From: Antennarius striatus
Lineage: Eukaryota; Chordata; Actinopteri; Lophiiformes; Antennariidae
Assembly: GCF_040054535.1 (NCBI RefSeq)
Contig: NC_090783.1
Span: forward strand, 4,097,501-4,161,500
DNA length: 64,000 bases
Reading direction: 5' to 3'
Shown: positions 33,200-50,639 of the stretch, in pieces
Numbering within the stretch: the first letter of the stretch is position 1
Layout: each line of letters begins with the position of its first letter
Program-made: the position numbers and the translations under genes
The notes under the pieces: generated by a model
The model's input: the letters and a program-made list of their open reading frames with translations, nothing else
What the model was told of the DNA's origin: nothing
Database searches by the model: none

Positions 33200-35058
33200 T
33201 TAGTTGGGTTTTAAAGGGGCAGGGGGCAGACTCGCAGACGCCTGCTCCAGAAAGGCCAGGGGTCCAGGAGGGGGAAGGTCTGAGGGCTTGCGGTGCTGAA
33301 CGCTAACATCCTCCAGTACTTGTTGCCAGTGGTGCAGTTTAGACAAGTGCTTCTGAACCAGTAATTCTTTCCTCTGTAGCTCATTACGTAACTCTGACAC
33401 ATCCTGAAGTGAGAAAATTAATGCAAGAGAGAAGAGACGAAACACATTAATGAATAGAGATAATTATCTAATACAAACACTGATGAATGCCACAGATCTA
33501 GTTCAACAACAAAAATACAATCTCAATCGTAACCTTGGATACGACTCAGATAATGGTTCTCAAATGGATCAACAAGTCTGCTTGGTGCTTAAACAGATCA
33601 TTTTGGAGAACATGAGAAATATAAAGTGGATAGGAAGAGGAGACAGCCTCCTATCTGTCAGATAAATGACAATTCAAGTAACAATAAATTACCTCTTTGA
33701 CCACCTGCTCTGGTTTCTGAACAGATAACTGAAGCCTTTTCTGTAAAAAGAAGCACTCTGTTTGTCGAGCTACGTCCAAGAACTTTTGTATACACTGGTC
33801 CACACCTGCAATCACAATACAGATAAAACTAAGTTACAATTTTATTTGAAATTCACTAAAATGACCATGGAAAATGTGAATAGCGTCACCCACCAGTTCG
33901 TATTTCCTCCTGGTCAGTCCCGTTGACATAGTCTTGGCTTACAAGCGATGCAAAACAGGCCTGAAGAAAAAAAGAACAAATATCATCAATAAACTGTAAT
34001 AAACCATAGTTTTTTGAAGATTCCATACACTGTAATAAAGTAAATGTCTAAAATATGTCATTTTCCAGATATTACATGTTGCTGCAGACTTGAATCTTCT
34101 GCTATGAACATGGAGGCAAACAACAGTGTACTGCCTACATCCCACCATAGTTTAAACTGGAACTACTGGACTGATTCTAACAGTAAAAACGTAACATATA
34201 ATAATACTAAACACCATGTCTCCAAACATATATGACTGATTTATTTTCCAAACCAAAGAAAACACTTTCTCTATTTGGAAACAGCTGGAAAACCTCCTCT
34301 CTCAGTAACAACTACAACCACCTGATTTAACACTGGGCCACAATCCCATAAGATAACATCTGGTGATTCCACCTGAAGAGGATTACTAATGTAGTCAATA
34401 CTGATTGAGAACACACTCCTCACTGATGGTATAAAATGTTGTTCACAACAGCTGTGTCACCTGATTTATTTCTGATACTCTGCGTCTTTCACATTTACTG
34501 TTATGAACTAGTTTTGTAGGATATTACTTTTGCACAAAGGAAGGCACGGCTGGGTGTCATGTTGAGGCACCTTTCTTTCGACTTGTTTTACTTTAAAAGC
34601 GTTAGAGGGAGGGTTGGTGATCGTTTGCAGGAAAACAACAGGAGTCGAGCTGGAACCTCAGGTGTGTTGCTAGCCTTTAGCTAGCTTTAGCATGGCTTAA
34701 TCTATGTATGCACCGACAGACCAGAGTTCTGTATACATGATTTAATCGATATTAACGTGGTGCAGAAGTCTCCTGAAGCAGATCCTAGCCCCGGGAGCAT
34801 TTTACTGTACTAAAGTAAACGACTATTCATTCATTAGCTAGCTTAATTCGCTAAAAACAAATGCACACGATGCTAAAGCAAGCTAGCAAATTAGCCTCGT
34901 ACTTCGAAAGCCGCCTCCAGTTCATCCACCAGAGTGTGGCTTCCCGGTGTACTGGCGGCGACACCGGGGAAACCCGGCTGGTTCGGTCCACCTGGACCCC
35001 CGACGGGATGCGCACCAGACGGCTGCTGCCCAGCGAACATTCCTCCCATTGACGCCAT
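33200..35058 (-). CDS. med28: Mediator complex subunit 28, complete
   Basis: Head-module-associated subunit of Mediator, which links transcription factors to RNA polymerase II; the mammalian protein (magicin) also binds merlin and Grb2. Four exons: 34903-35058, 33894-33960, 33693-33805, 33200-33403; phases agree and give 179 aa (human 178). The N terminus is Gly/Pro-rich and low complexity ([15 protein letters not shown]). Then comes the conserved [20 protein letters not shown] core and a helical coiled-coil segment running through [19 protein letters not shown] and HWQQVLEDV. The end PLKPN matches the family. The start is the first ATG of the Gly-rich segment; the codon sits inside a YY1-like motif. 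lap3 lies immediately upstream on the same strand, as in human 4p15.32. Confidence 0.97.
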
Positions 35059-35244
35059 CTTGGTCTGGGTCTGTTTGGTGTTCCGAGTCCGCGCATGCGC
35101 ACAGAGGAAAGTACACTGACCCTTTCTGGCGTCCAAATAGGATGCAGACATTTATTTAAATATCTTAATTACCAAAATTTAGTTCTGAATGATGGAAATG
35201 TTCTAGAAGTGTCTCAAACAAACATAATAAATAAATCTTGTAGG

Positions 35245-35309
35245 TTCTGATCCAATTTTTTCTAATTGCCTCTTGGGGACAAATAAAGTTTTTTGAATTG
35301 AATTGAATC
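35245..35309 (+). repeat. LINE 3' tail ending in (GAATT)n
   Basis: GGGGACAAATAAAGTTTTTT is followed by tandem GAATT units. This is a second type of non-LTR retrotransposon tail, different from the TGATTC one. It lies between lap3 and med28 and carries a plus-strand AATAAA that could be mistaken for a gene end. Confidence 0.55.
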
Positions 35310-35866
35310 TTTACTCTGAGCTGGATGAATCTACACAACAGCATGTTTCCATTGACCTCAAGGTGTTGTTTTTGTTGATCTCAGTTAAGAAAAACTTTGA
35401 TGCTACAGTGAATTAAAATATTTTAGACCAGTGGCTTCTTGTGTTGGGGCGTGGAGTGATTTTGGGATATTGACAAAAGTCGATTGTTTGCCAGTGTTCC
35501 ACAATCATTTGAACTTTGAACGATCGCGACTTATACAGGGACACAAGCAGACATCTGTTTGAAAGAATCACATGCCAACAGGTTTTGGAAAAAAAACTTT
35601 AGATGTCAAAGTTCTTACAAATGGCGGCAGCTGTTTTATACAAGACTGTCTACTTGTGAAATGTGCGGTCCACAAAAAATATAAATACAGCATTAAAAAT
35701 AAAATTGATTTCTAATGGATGAGTCAGGGCAATTGCAAAATTCAAGGAAACACCTGCAGCCTGGTTCTAATTGGCGGTAGTGAGTCAATATTGGGTGCTT
35801 TGGAATCCACATACTTTTGGCTACACACAAATGAGACAACAATAAATAACAAGAATTACACATGAG

Positions 35867-35872
35867 TTTATT
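35867..35872 (-). terminator. lap3 polyadenylation signal
   Basis: AATAAA on the minus strand about 157 bases past the lap3 stop codon. It implies a very short 3' UTR that includes the GT microsatellite at 35926-35980. Confidence 0.45.
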
Positions 35873-35922
35873 TTTATAACAAATTTTGTGAAAGAGGAAT
35901 GACACCAAGACTGAGGGAGAGA

Positions 35923-35925
<3 letters not shown>

Positions 35926-35975
<50 letters not shown>

Positions 35976-35980
35976 CGCGC
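35926..35980. repeat. (GT)n microsatellite in the lap3 3' UTR
   Basis: GT run with a GCGTGCGCGC end; it lies between the lap3 stop codon and its probable polyadenylation signal. Confidence 0.9.
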
Positions 35981-36028
35981 GGTCACAGTCAGGGAATCTT
36001 GTATCCTATCCGATTTTGTGAAAATCAC

Positions 36029-40398
<4,370 letters not shown>

Positions 40399-41163
40399 CT
40401 TTTTTCATACATAAACCCAATATAAATCAGTAACCTAGAGGTCGCATCCATGCACTAGTAAGACAGATGGAGCGTCTGACAGGTCGCGATTTTCATACGT
40501 CACCACCAGCGACAAGTGTTTGTTGTTATCGCCATCTAGCGGCAAGCATTTGAATCAGCAGCAGGAAAAAGCGAAAACTTGTTGTTTTGTATTAAATGAC
40601 AATGTTGTTTATTTAATTTTATATCATATCTTCATCAGTAACAAAAACGACACTTATAAACTAAATTCACCAGGTACCAATAAAAACTATATTATCAAAG
40701 AAATTTATTCATACATCATTGATACACATTATTATTTTTGCTTTATGTTTATAACTACAGTATTATAGAATATTTTGATGTTAACACTCTTATCATATTC
40801 AATATTGTACAGGGCTTTACAATACACAGAATCAAAGATGAAATATACAACAAAATCTGAATAAAACAGGTCAAAATGAAGAATGAAAGAGAAATATGAA
40901 TAATACACAAAGATATATTTTTTAAAAAGATCAATCTAAAATTGAAATGTATTAAATTAAAAAACAGTTTAATCTAATTAAAAATGAAATTAGGAGAACC
41001 AATTATAAGAATAAGTGATTTATCGTAAAAAAAATTTGAGTAAGCTTGCTGCCATTCATGCATTGTTGCAAAGATTATCTGGGAATAAAGAAGTACAAAA
41101 GACCCTCACTCCTTCATAAAATGACTTGAATTTAAATTAAACGAGAAGTAACATAAAAAATAA

Positions 41164-41169
41164 TTTATT
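41164..41169 (-). terminator. clrn2 polyadenylation signal
   Basis: AATAAA on the minus strand about 105 bases past the clrn2 stop codon, implying a compact 3' UTR. Confidence 0.4.
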
Positions 41170-41272
41170 TACTTTCTATACACACATGCAGGATGAAAAA
41201 AAATATTTACACACTGACGCTATTGACAAAATATATACAGGACAGGATGTTTCTTCTCTGCTTGCAGGTCTG

Positions 41273-42863
41273 TCAGTAGAGCAGATCCAGAGACGAGATG
41301 GTGGGTTCTTCTGGTTTCTTGATCTCAGGCTTAGGCAGTTTGATGCGGCTCATGGCGACCACCCCACAGACGGCAAAGTGAGTCCCAACACTGCCGATGC
41401 CCAGCCAGAAAGACCAGTCCAGGCTGTCATCCAGGACAACAAGCACGAAGAGGTTTTCGCGATAGTTGGCCACTCGCTCAGTCAGCCTGTGGTGTCTCAT
41501 GGCTGCCAGGAAACACAGCACAGCCAAGGCACCAAAAAAAGCTGGAAACAGAGAAGGAGAAAGACCTGAGTTGGAAACTGGAGAGGTAAAGTGATGCTCT
41601 GAAGCATTAGAAAAGGCAAATAAAGAAAAGTACTCCAAAAGAAAAAAGAGGAAGAAAATAACTGTAAAGTGCAGCTGGAGAAATAACGATGGGAATATAA
41701 AGCATCCAATGTAAAATCACATATCTGAGGAGGACAAACCAGCAATGAAGTTCCACAAGTAGAGTCCTTTGTGCCCCTTGATGCTCTGGTAAGGAACCTT
41801 GCGTGCATTGTAAATGCAGAAAGACAGACTGACCAACGCAAAGCCTACAGCCACCAGCAAGAAGAGGATCACCATCATGTGAAGGCCTCCATTCAATGTC
41901 TGCACAAGCTTCGGGAAAACTGGGCAGAGTGGGGAAATGAAAACATGCATGAAGTCCACATTATCAGTCCTCTAAGCAAGTTTGTTTGAGCCAAGGTAGA
42001 GAAAATCTGATGGATCCAAAGAGTGTGACCAGAGCCAGTTGAACAGTGGTCTGCTTGTTCTTTATGAGGAGGACCAACGTGAAGGTTGATAACACATGAT
42101 GTGGGAATGCAGTACTTTTCTTTTTCTGTCTGTCACAAGCTACGAGGATATAGTCACTTGAACAATATTTGTACTTTCATGCTTCACCATCAAGGATTAC
42201 ATTTGTTTGTTTGTCAGCAGCATTACTGAAAAACTACACCACCCATTTCCATGCAAGTTGTTGGGAGGGCAGGTGTCTAGCCTGAGTAGAACCCAACCTG
42301 ATCATTTTGAATAATTTTCTCCTTAAAGGCAACTTAATGGTGACAGACACTCATTTCAGATTGCAGATTGTTTCGTTGGAGATTACAGGATGTGATAATG
42401 TCATAATAATATATTGTACATAATGGGGAGGGGGGGGGTTGTCTGATAAATGGACCTGAAGTGAAATATCTGCTGTTGACGCAACAGGTTGGATAATAGG
42501 GATCTAAATAAAATAAATAAAATAAAATACAGTTGTTGAATTCATTGCGCAACAGAAAACACTGAGTAGTTTTCACTAATAAGAATGAAAAAAGTGTGAA
42601 GTCTTCTTACTGTATATTTTGGAGCGCCTCGTTCCGAGTCCACACCTTTTGGTTTTTCCTCCCTGGAACAAGCCGTAGTAAATGTCACCGATGAACTGCT
42701 CCAGCTCAGGATGGGACGCGTTCACGATCTCCGCGCCGGTTTTGCACAAGATCCGCCCGGTGACCCACCGCTCCGTGGACAAGGCCACCACCAGAAGGAC
42801 CGCCGATCCGATACTGAGCACCGAGGCCACCGAGAATGTTATCCGTTTCCACAGCGAAGGCAT
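41273..42863 (-). CDS. clrn2: clarin 2, tetraspan membrane protein, complete
   Basis: Clarin-family four-pass membrane protein; CLRN2 is known in mechanosensory hair cells and hearing. Three exons: 42611-42863, 41740-41919, 41273-41541; phases agree and give 233 aa (human 232). Transmembrane spans are visible: one near the N terminus ([18 protein letters not shown]), two in the middle ([34 protein letters not shown]) and one near the end ([19 protein letters not shown]). Family landmarks are [31 protein letters not shown] and the [13 protein letters not shown] segment. The tail ends DLLY, similar to human DILY. The start MPSLWKR aligns with the human MPGWFKK; the frame stays open upstream, but that part is unlike the family. 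It lies between lap3 and tapt1, divergent from tapt1. Confidence 0.95.
42196..42320. repeat. degenerate interspersed repeat (GTTTGTTTGTCAGCAG... type)
   Basis: The order GTTTGTTTGTCAGCAGCATT, AAAAACTAC, ATTTCCATGCAAGTTG, then AGAACCCAACCTGATCATTT matches a dispersed repeat widely seen in fish DNA. I cannot name its class. It lies in clrn2 intron 1. Confidence 0.35.
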
Positions 42864-44000
42864 CTTACGAGCCCACCATGATGCCCCGGGGAAGGTAACA
42901 CGACGCCGGGCAGCGACTCGGGCTCTGCGATCACCATGAGTATATTCTACGGTGTTTAGAAATAAAAATAAATCAGCATGATGGAAAAGTTGTAATTTCT
43001 CCTGGCGAGGTGTTGCATGTGTGGCCGTGTGAGTAACCGAGCAGGAGAAACCGAATCCATGAGATCTCTTACCGGGAGAAACTCTATCCGTGCGCCGTGC
43101 GCCTGGTTCCTGCTCCCCCCGCTTCACACCTCCTTATTCTGAGGAGGAATTAACCTTTGAGTGCTGGCATTTTGATTAAAGACTAGGAGTTAAGACGCTA
43201 TAGAAGCTATAAAAGTATAGCTTAGTTAATGGTTTTAGAATGGCCATGACTCCATGGTAACACAAGCCATAAATGTCAGGAGAGTGAATTAACCACTGAA
43301 GGCCAATTGGTTCAGGTTATGAACGTTTTACATTCTTATATTTCATACCTCGTTTTTTGCATGCTTCATTTATTTAATAAAATATGTCTTTGAATTATTG
43401 GTCATTCCTGGAAATATGTTACATGCAAATTCCCTCTGTGTGTTAATGTTTGAGGGAGATTACAGTCTACATTGCTTTACACGGACTGATATAAATCAGG
43501 CAACAATTATACAATAAAACATGCTATGGATTTCAGCGTGAAAACATCTCACATTTTTATTTTGTTATACCTTATTTCACATTCATGATTATGTTTTTAT
43601 CGAACTATCTGCCACTGTTTGAACTTTTTTTCTTTTTAAAAATGTTCTTTTCTATTGAGTGTGAGAATATCGTTTGGTCTCTATTTAGCTGTTTTGTTAA
43701 TGTGTAAAAAGATGAATAAAAATGTTAAGCAATTAAAAAAGTCAAAACAAAAAACTATTCACCATCCAATAATTTACTAATTAATATTTTAAAAAAACGT
43801 ATTTAAGTGTAAGCTTTATATTTGATATAGTTTGAATGTCTAATACACATGATGAATGTCATACGGAAGAGTATTAGGGACAAAACCAGTCTCTTCTGAC
43901 TTTGCGCCATCTGCTGGTGATCCGGTGAAATTACATGAATTGATGACATCAGACCACGTGACGCGGTCTTCTGGTTTCCAGATGAGACCGTTCGGCGAAG
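42864..44000. promoter_or_regulatory. shared divergent intergenic region between clrn2 and tapt1
   Basis: 1.1 kb separates two start codons that point away from each other. Its ends are GC-rich and its middle is AT-rich. The tapt1 side carries a CTCF-like motif at 43906-43918, an E-box CCACGTGACG at 43954-43963 (USF/CLEAR type) and a YY1-like AAGATGGCGG over the start codon. No gene is seen inside. In human, QDPR and LDB2 lie between these two genes. Confidence 0.55.
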
Positions 44001-47000
44001 ATGGCGGACTCGCTCTCGTCAGGTCTTGGAGAGGAGAAAGAGAAGGAGAAGGAGGACAGTGAGAAGGAAAAAAAGGCTGCACAAACTGAGCGGAACAAGG
44101 AGAGAGAAAGACTCACGGAGACGCTGAGGTTCAGCGATAAAAACGGCGGAAGTAATATCAAGAAACGCAACCTGTCAGGTAAGAGCTAGCTTCGTTCGTG
44201 CAGCCACAGACGTCAGTCTGACAGCGCTAGCTAGCTCCTGAACAGACCGATTTCTGTTAATTTGAGAAGCCAGTTTTGTCTATTTAGCACCCTTACAGCA
44301 CTTTGTGTGTGGTTAGCAATGATTGTAGCATTGCTTCTGTACGCTGTTGCTTAGGACATTGTTCTGAGTTTGCACTTACTCTGGTTGTGGCGAGCACTGA
44401 CAGGAACAAAAGTAACATTAGGTGTAACGCCCATTCTTTTTACACTGTTATTTCTGCTTGTATTATTTATCCCAACAATAAGCGAGGTGCTAATGCTGCA
44501 TTTATATCACGAAGGAGTCTTAATAATAGGCCATATTGCTCCTCTGCTGTCCCATTTTTTGGAGCCTCATGCACATACTGTACTTCTGTTTTATGACCAT
44601 TTCAACATAGGGTAATCTATTTACTTAGTATTGTTCAATAAAGTTGAAGGACCTTGCAGAGGCTCAGTGAAAATGGTGCTCAAAGTAGGCCATATTCAAA
44701 GCAGACATGTTGTTGTATTAAGATAAACTCAGGTGATCAATATAATGTTGGGTTGTTTTGGGGAACGTTGAGTAAACCAGGTAGAACGGCATTGAGAGCC
44801 CCCTAGTGGTCAGAGCAGGTAGTGGCACTCCCTTGGCAAACGAGTTGCACCTGACAATACATAGTTCAAAATTTGTATCACATATCAGTAAAATATTTGT
44901 TTCATAAAAATGTTTGGGTGTGTCAGAAAATAAGTAGAAGTGTCATTGCTGTGGAATTTTCAAATAGGTTAGCTGGTTTTAGGTGATAAGATCAAACCTA
45001 CCCCAGCAGGTCCTTCTTATGCAAAATATGAGAATGTGTTTCCAGTGTAAAGTAAAGACTTTGGGGCAATGTGTGTGCATGTTTTTAATGCTTTGTCTGT
45101 CCTCTGGTTCTAGACCTTTCTCTTGTCCGATTTGTGACTACTGAGATCACCAGAGGATATTTCCTAGAGCACAATGAGGCCAAATACACGGAGCGCAGAG
45201 AGAGGGTCTATACCTGTCTCCGCATCCCTAAGGAGCTTGAGAAGGTGAGCACACAAGACTCAAACCAACATTTCTTAAATTGTTTTAAAGTTTGCAAGTA
45301 CATATGATCGTTCATTATGTTTTTCTTTCGTTCTTTCTCTTTAGTTGATGATATTCGGCTTCTTCCTCTGTCTGGATGCCTTTCTCTATGTGTTCACCTT
45401 GCTGCCCCTCAGGGTCATCCTGGCCCTTTTACGGCTCATCACATCACCTTGTTGTGGTGTCAGGTAAAGTACTGTATATGCTCAAGTATTAGGGACACAT
45501 ATGTAAAAAAAATAATAATAATTTGCCATGTCATAAAATATAAGCCATACCCCTCTGATACAGTTTAATTCACAAAAATGTTTTTATTCCAGAGACTCTT
45601 TCATATAAACATAACCATAAGTGAAGATTCTAAAGTTATCTCAAACTTGCTTGTTACTATGATATTCTTGAGAATAAACTAGGAATAGAAAAAAGCAGAA
45701 GATCCTCACATGAAACACCTAATGGGGAATGTTAAGCTTTTTTTTTTTGCTTGAAAAATTACTTTAGGAGTTAAGAGATTATCAGAAAGACTCAGAAAGA
45801 CTTATTGACTGACAAGAAGTGAACCCTCCCTTCTTGAGTTGCAGCCCAAGTACAAATGGTAAAATGCTTCAAGTTTTTCTGGCAGTCCCAGCAGGAACAG
45901 TGAGTTAAATATTGCTGTTAGCCTCTAGAGGGCAGCAGAGGTCTGGTCGACTTTCACAGGACACAGACTGAAATGTGTGTTTGTGTTTTAGTGGCTCCCG
46001 CCTGCTCCAGCCAGCCCAGGTGTGTGACATGCTTAAAGCTTTCATCATGGTCCTGTGCTACTCTTTGATGAGCTACGTGGATTACTCCATGATGTACCAC
46101 CTGATCCGGGGGCAGTCCGTCATCAAGCTGTACATCATATACAACATGTTAGAGGTACGGCTAGATAATGATATTTTCAAACACATGCCTGTGATTGTTC
46201 ATGGTGGTTTTCCACCAGCTCGTTCCCTCTCTGGCCTCTTCTCATCTTTCCTCTGGGTTGTTGTCAGGTGGCGGATCGACTGTTCTCGTCATTTGGCCAG
46301 GACATCTTGGACGCTCTGTATTGGACCGCCACGGAACCAAAAGCGAAGAAGAGAGCACACATAGGCGTGATTCCTCACTTCTTCATGGCTGTGCTCTATG
46401 TCTGTATCCTCACCACTGCTGCCGGTCTGGTTATTTTAACCTATTTTTGCTGGTTAGCAAAGTTTTATAATCTATTCATGTTTCTAAGTTTAACATTTTC
46501 TGAAATATATTTATAAGCCATGATGTTTCAAATGCTGTTGCTGATTTTATACACATGTATGTGCACATTTGGTTAAATTATATCACAGCAATTTAAATAT
46601 TAGACATAGGGCAGATAATATGATGAGTGTGTGTGTGTAGGATAGTTGTTATTTCTCAGTGTATTTTTTCCTCAGCGTTTTTGTCCAGTTCTTCATGCCA
46701 TCCTCATCATGGTTCAGGCCACCACTCTTAATGTAGCTTTCAACTCCCACAATAAGTCCCTACTCACCATCATGATGTCAAACAACGTGAGTCCATCCGA
46801 CAAAAATACACATTCATCTGACAGTTACATGCAGCACAAGCTCACAGTTGCATCCCCCCCCCCAACAGTTTGTGGAAATCAAAGGAAGCGTGTTTAAGAA
46901 GTTTGAAAAGAACAACCTCTTCCAGATGTCAAACAGCGGTAAGTGGTGACAGAAACTTAAAGTAACTCAATTTGTGCCTCAGAATCAGCTGCCTGGGGAC

Positions 47001-49619
47001 ATTTTACAACTTGGCTTTTAAAATTTTTGAGTCATTACAAGGTAAATTCATAAAATCAAGTTCCACAGCAGTGGGTATGAAGTAGGTTAATCCAGGATTG
47101 ATTTGTTTGTCTCCCACAGACATTAAAGAGAGGTTCACCAGCTACATCCTCCTGCTCATCGTCTGTCTCAGAAACATGGAGCAGTTCTCATGGAACACGG
47201 GTGACTACACAGTGCTGCAGCGATCTGACTTACAACTAATCTTAGACTGAGTATTGATCAGTTTAATGTATTTGTTATTATAGACCACCTTTGGGTGCTC
47301 TTTCCTGATGTACTCATGGTGATTGCTGCTGAGGTTGCTGTGGATGCCGTCAAGCATGCCTTCATCACCAAATTCAATGAAATCAGTGCTGATGTGAGTC
47401 TTTTTTTTTCCATGTAGTAGTTTCATTGTTCATTCATTTTTCTGTGCAGCGAGTCTTACGACACCTAAACCAGACATGGACAACCAAAGTTTAGTGCTTA
47501 TTTATCCCTGATCCTTCCCTTCTGACTAGAAAAGTGTAAGTGGATTATTTATTACCTAGGAAAGGATAAAAATATGATCATTGATCAAATAACTGAATTG
47601 AAACAAGTATTTTTTTTTTTATAGATGTGGATTTATCATTTGTCCACGTAAACTGCAAGAGCGACTTAATGAGTTCTAATAATGACACATCAGAATGACA
47701 GCAGACAAAAGATCCAACTGAAAAAACCCACACAGAGTAGAAACACGTTGAATCTAAAGGAATCAATGGAGCAGTTTTCTTCCATTTCTTCACATCTTTT
47801 TGTGTCTTCCATTTCTTTCAAGGAACTGTAACGGGTTATGTAATGGAAGCTAATGCCACAGGAAGGGATTAACCCCCTTATCTCTAAACTGACAAAGCTA
47901 ATCACCCAAACCTCACTCACACATTTGTGTTCAAGCAGGTTCATTTTAAGTGTGCCAGACTTCAGTTTTGTGTTTTTACTCTGAAATTATCAAAATTTAA
48001 TTCAGCTCGTGATCACCTGCCCCGACTGTGCTGGCACTTTCCTTTATCACAGCTGACCTCTGCTCATTCCATCTATGTCAGCTGGGATATAAACATGTTT
48101 CATAGTTATATGTTTGTTCTTGGGCTGACTGCTACTCCTCTCTAGGTATATGGCGAGTACAGAGCCAGCCTGGCATTTGATCTCGTCAGCAGTCGACAGA
48201 AAAATGTGAGTGAAATGAAGTCAAAAACCTCCTGTGTCCTCACCTGTAGCTTCTACATTTCCTGTAACATCAGTAAATGTTCTATAAAACTGCTTCCTTG
48301 TTGGTCGCTGCTTTGTCGTTCTAAACATCTTAAATGTGTCCTCAGGCTTACACTGACTACAGTGACTCGGTATCCAGAAGAATGGGTTTCATCCCCCTCC
48401 CTTTAGCTCTGCTGGTCAGTGTTTTTACGACCGGATCAATTAGTAGTGATGTTGTTTGTGTTCTCGTGTTTGCTGTGTGACATCTAACCGTGTTTTTGTT
48501 TCTTCTTCAGCTGATCAGAGTTGTGAACAGCTCAGTGAAGATCCAGGGGTCGCTCTCCCTCATGTGTGTGCTGCTGTTCTACCTGGGGTAAACATCATGT
48601 TGTTTAGACCAACACACATTTGCATTGTTTATCCTGTGTATTTTAATTTTTGTATGTATTTTTTCATGTCAATGTCTCTGCGAGCAGCATGATCACTCTG
48701 AAAGTGCTGAACAGTATCGTTCTGCTGGGGACATCTTGTGTGTTTGTCAAAGAGGCCAACATGGAAGAAAAACTCTTCAACCCTCCACCCTCCGCCGTGT
48801 CTAGCCGTGTCAATTCCAGAGCCCACCGCACAAAACCTGTTTACACTGCAGCACAGCAAGGTTGTCACCGATTAAACTGCCTTTTAAATCTGTTATTTAA
48901 TCTAAGTTTAAGTTTTGTACTGTCATGGCACTGCTTGACCACTTAGTCTGTGTGCATGTTGTGCTTCTGTTTCTGTTTTACATGGAGGGAAAAGAAATTT
49001 ACGTCTGAGGACTAACTGATGTGTTTGATCAAGTAATCCTCCCCAAATTTAACCCCGCTGAGATCCTCATGTTGCCCCAGCAACAGGAGCAGCCAGGCCC
49101 ACAGAAATATCACTCCTTAGAAGTGCTAGTCATGAATGAAGCTGCCTTTAGCTTGTAATCGTTTACCCAACAAACTAATTGAATTAGTTAAATACCTCTT
49201 GGCCTTAAAGGTACATCTCTGTTATTTCACTCTGACCATAACCATACACTTAGCTTCAGGAAGTAAAACCTACTGTGGTCAAAGCTATGGGTTATTAGCT
49301 ATGATTGTAGGTTTGCTTAGTGAACTATGCCTTTAAGTTCTTCTATTCTTCCTCTGTCTTTTGAACAGAACCCACTATTAATGAAGGAGGAATATCATCG
49401 CCTTCAGACGGCCCTCAGGCCATGAACACGACAGAGAGCAACGCCCCCACGCTCCCAACGAGCGACTCGGACACTTTCCTGACCACACCAGACGAGGACG
49501 ATGACAAAATTATCAATGTCAACATTGGACCGGAAGGGGACGGACTGCCACTGAAACCCCCAAAGAAAGATTTGCTGGAAATAGACCGCTTCACCATCTG
49601 TGGCAACCGAATAGATTGA
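44001..49619 (+). CDS. tapt1: transmembrane anterior posterior transformation 1, complete
   Basis: Multi-pass membrane protein (TAPT1/Emp65 family) needed for axial skeletal patterning and ciliary function in vertebrates. Fourteen exons: 44001-44178, 45114-45244, 45345-45463, 45992-46154, 46268-46403, 46689-46786, 46869-46938, 47120-47200, 47284-47393, 48146-48205, 48346-48414, 48511-48587, 48688-48860, 49369-49619. Phases agree; 571 aa (human 567). The N terminus is very rich in Lys/Glu (EKEKEKEDSEKEKKAAQ). The conserved core starts at SLVRFVTTEITRGYFLEHNE and includes YVDYSMMYHLIRGQSVIKLY, SFGQDILDALYWTATEP and CLRNMEQFSW. Several hydrophobic spans lie in exons 3, 4, 8, 9 and 12-13. The C terminus KDLLEIDRFTICGNRID is near-identical to human. 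The start ATG follows a short GC-rich leader. It is followed by prom1 on the same strand, as in human. Confidence 0.97.
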
Positions 49620-50610
49620 GCGCCACAAAAACCGACCAGTCCTGCAAAACAGCGAGGTTCAGGGATCAGACACGGGTCACAGAGCGTGCTCAGACCAGAC
49701 TTATTTTCGTGCCCCTGACCCCCTGGAGTATTTATTTATTTATTACTGATGAAACCAGCCGAGGCATAAAGCTGTTACTACAAGCATCAGGAGTGGCTTC
49801 AGATGTTCTCGTCTGGTCCAGTCTGCTTTGGGAACCAGGCAGGCGGCCTGCTGATGACGAGGACAGGGCAGAACCGGCACGAGCAGAACAAGAAACACAA
49901 TCTTGAGTATGTGAAGTCAAACAACTCGGGTCTCCGTGTGATGAAACGAACGCCTGGATGGTGCGACTTTGTGTTCAAGAGCACAATCACACGTACAGCA
50001 GAGTCGTTTTTAGAACGACCTTGTAATTTTTGTACATTATTTTTGTTAATTTCAAAAGCCTGAAAACATTCTAATATTTGAAAAGGAGTTTATACAGTTT
50101 GAAAAATCCTGGACCTTTTTTTTTTCTAAAATCAGACATTCAACATTAGTACCAAGACTCAAAATTACATTTATACATCGTTAACATCTGAAAGTGGCTC
50201 TGCAGACGGACCAATACAACATTTAAGTTTTTGAGATGAGACCACAGGCTTCGGCCAATGTGGGAACTTTAACTTTCAGGCAGTGGTGATAAAATAAAAT
50301 GGGGCCTTGTTTGTGGATTCCAAACCAGACAAGTTTGGTAAATCCCTTTTTTTTTTTCTAAATGCTTCATCCATGTCATTCCCCAGTGTAGACAAAAGAT
50401 TATCACGTGTCGGTGTTGCTCCATTACGTAGGTCTTATTTGAAATACAGTGGGTGTTTTTCAGTTCTTTAGTCTGATTTTAACTGATAATAATTACATAT
50501 CCCGCCACAATTTAAGGCTTACTTAAATATTCTCTGTGTGTTCAGGATGAAGAAATAGTGTAATTACTACATCAAAATGCCTTCAATGACGCCGGCTTAT
50601 TTTCCCTCAT

Positions 50611-50620
50611 AATAAATAAA
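50611..50620 (+). terminator. tapt1 polyadenylation signal (double AATAAA)
   Basis: Two overlapping AATAAA hexamers about 1 kb past the tapt1 stop codon, followed by an AT/T-rich stretch. The interval 49620-50635 is therefore read as the tapt1 3' UTR. Nothing else coding is seen there. Confidence 0.55.
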
Positions 50621-50639
50621 GTTTAAAAGTTTCATGATA

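Noticed and set aside
35056-35127. Longer med28 N terminus or an unrelated plus-strand gene over med28 exon 1
   Set aside because: The plus-strand Pro/Trp-rich frames are shadows of the Gly/Pro-rich med28 exon. The upstream part of the minus frame does not resemble MED28.
42864-43127. In-frame N-terminal extension of clrn2 to an upstream ATG
   Set aside because: The frame is open, but the extension is Arg/Pro-rich and unlike clarins, while MPSLWKR aligns with the human start.
45480-45620. Possible mobile element in tapt1 intron 3 (AT-rich, ATAAGCCATACCCC segment)
   Set aside because: No terminal repeats, target duplication or coding remnant could be defined.
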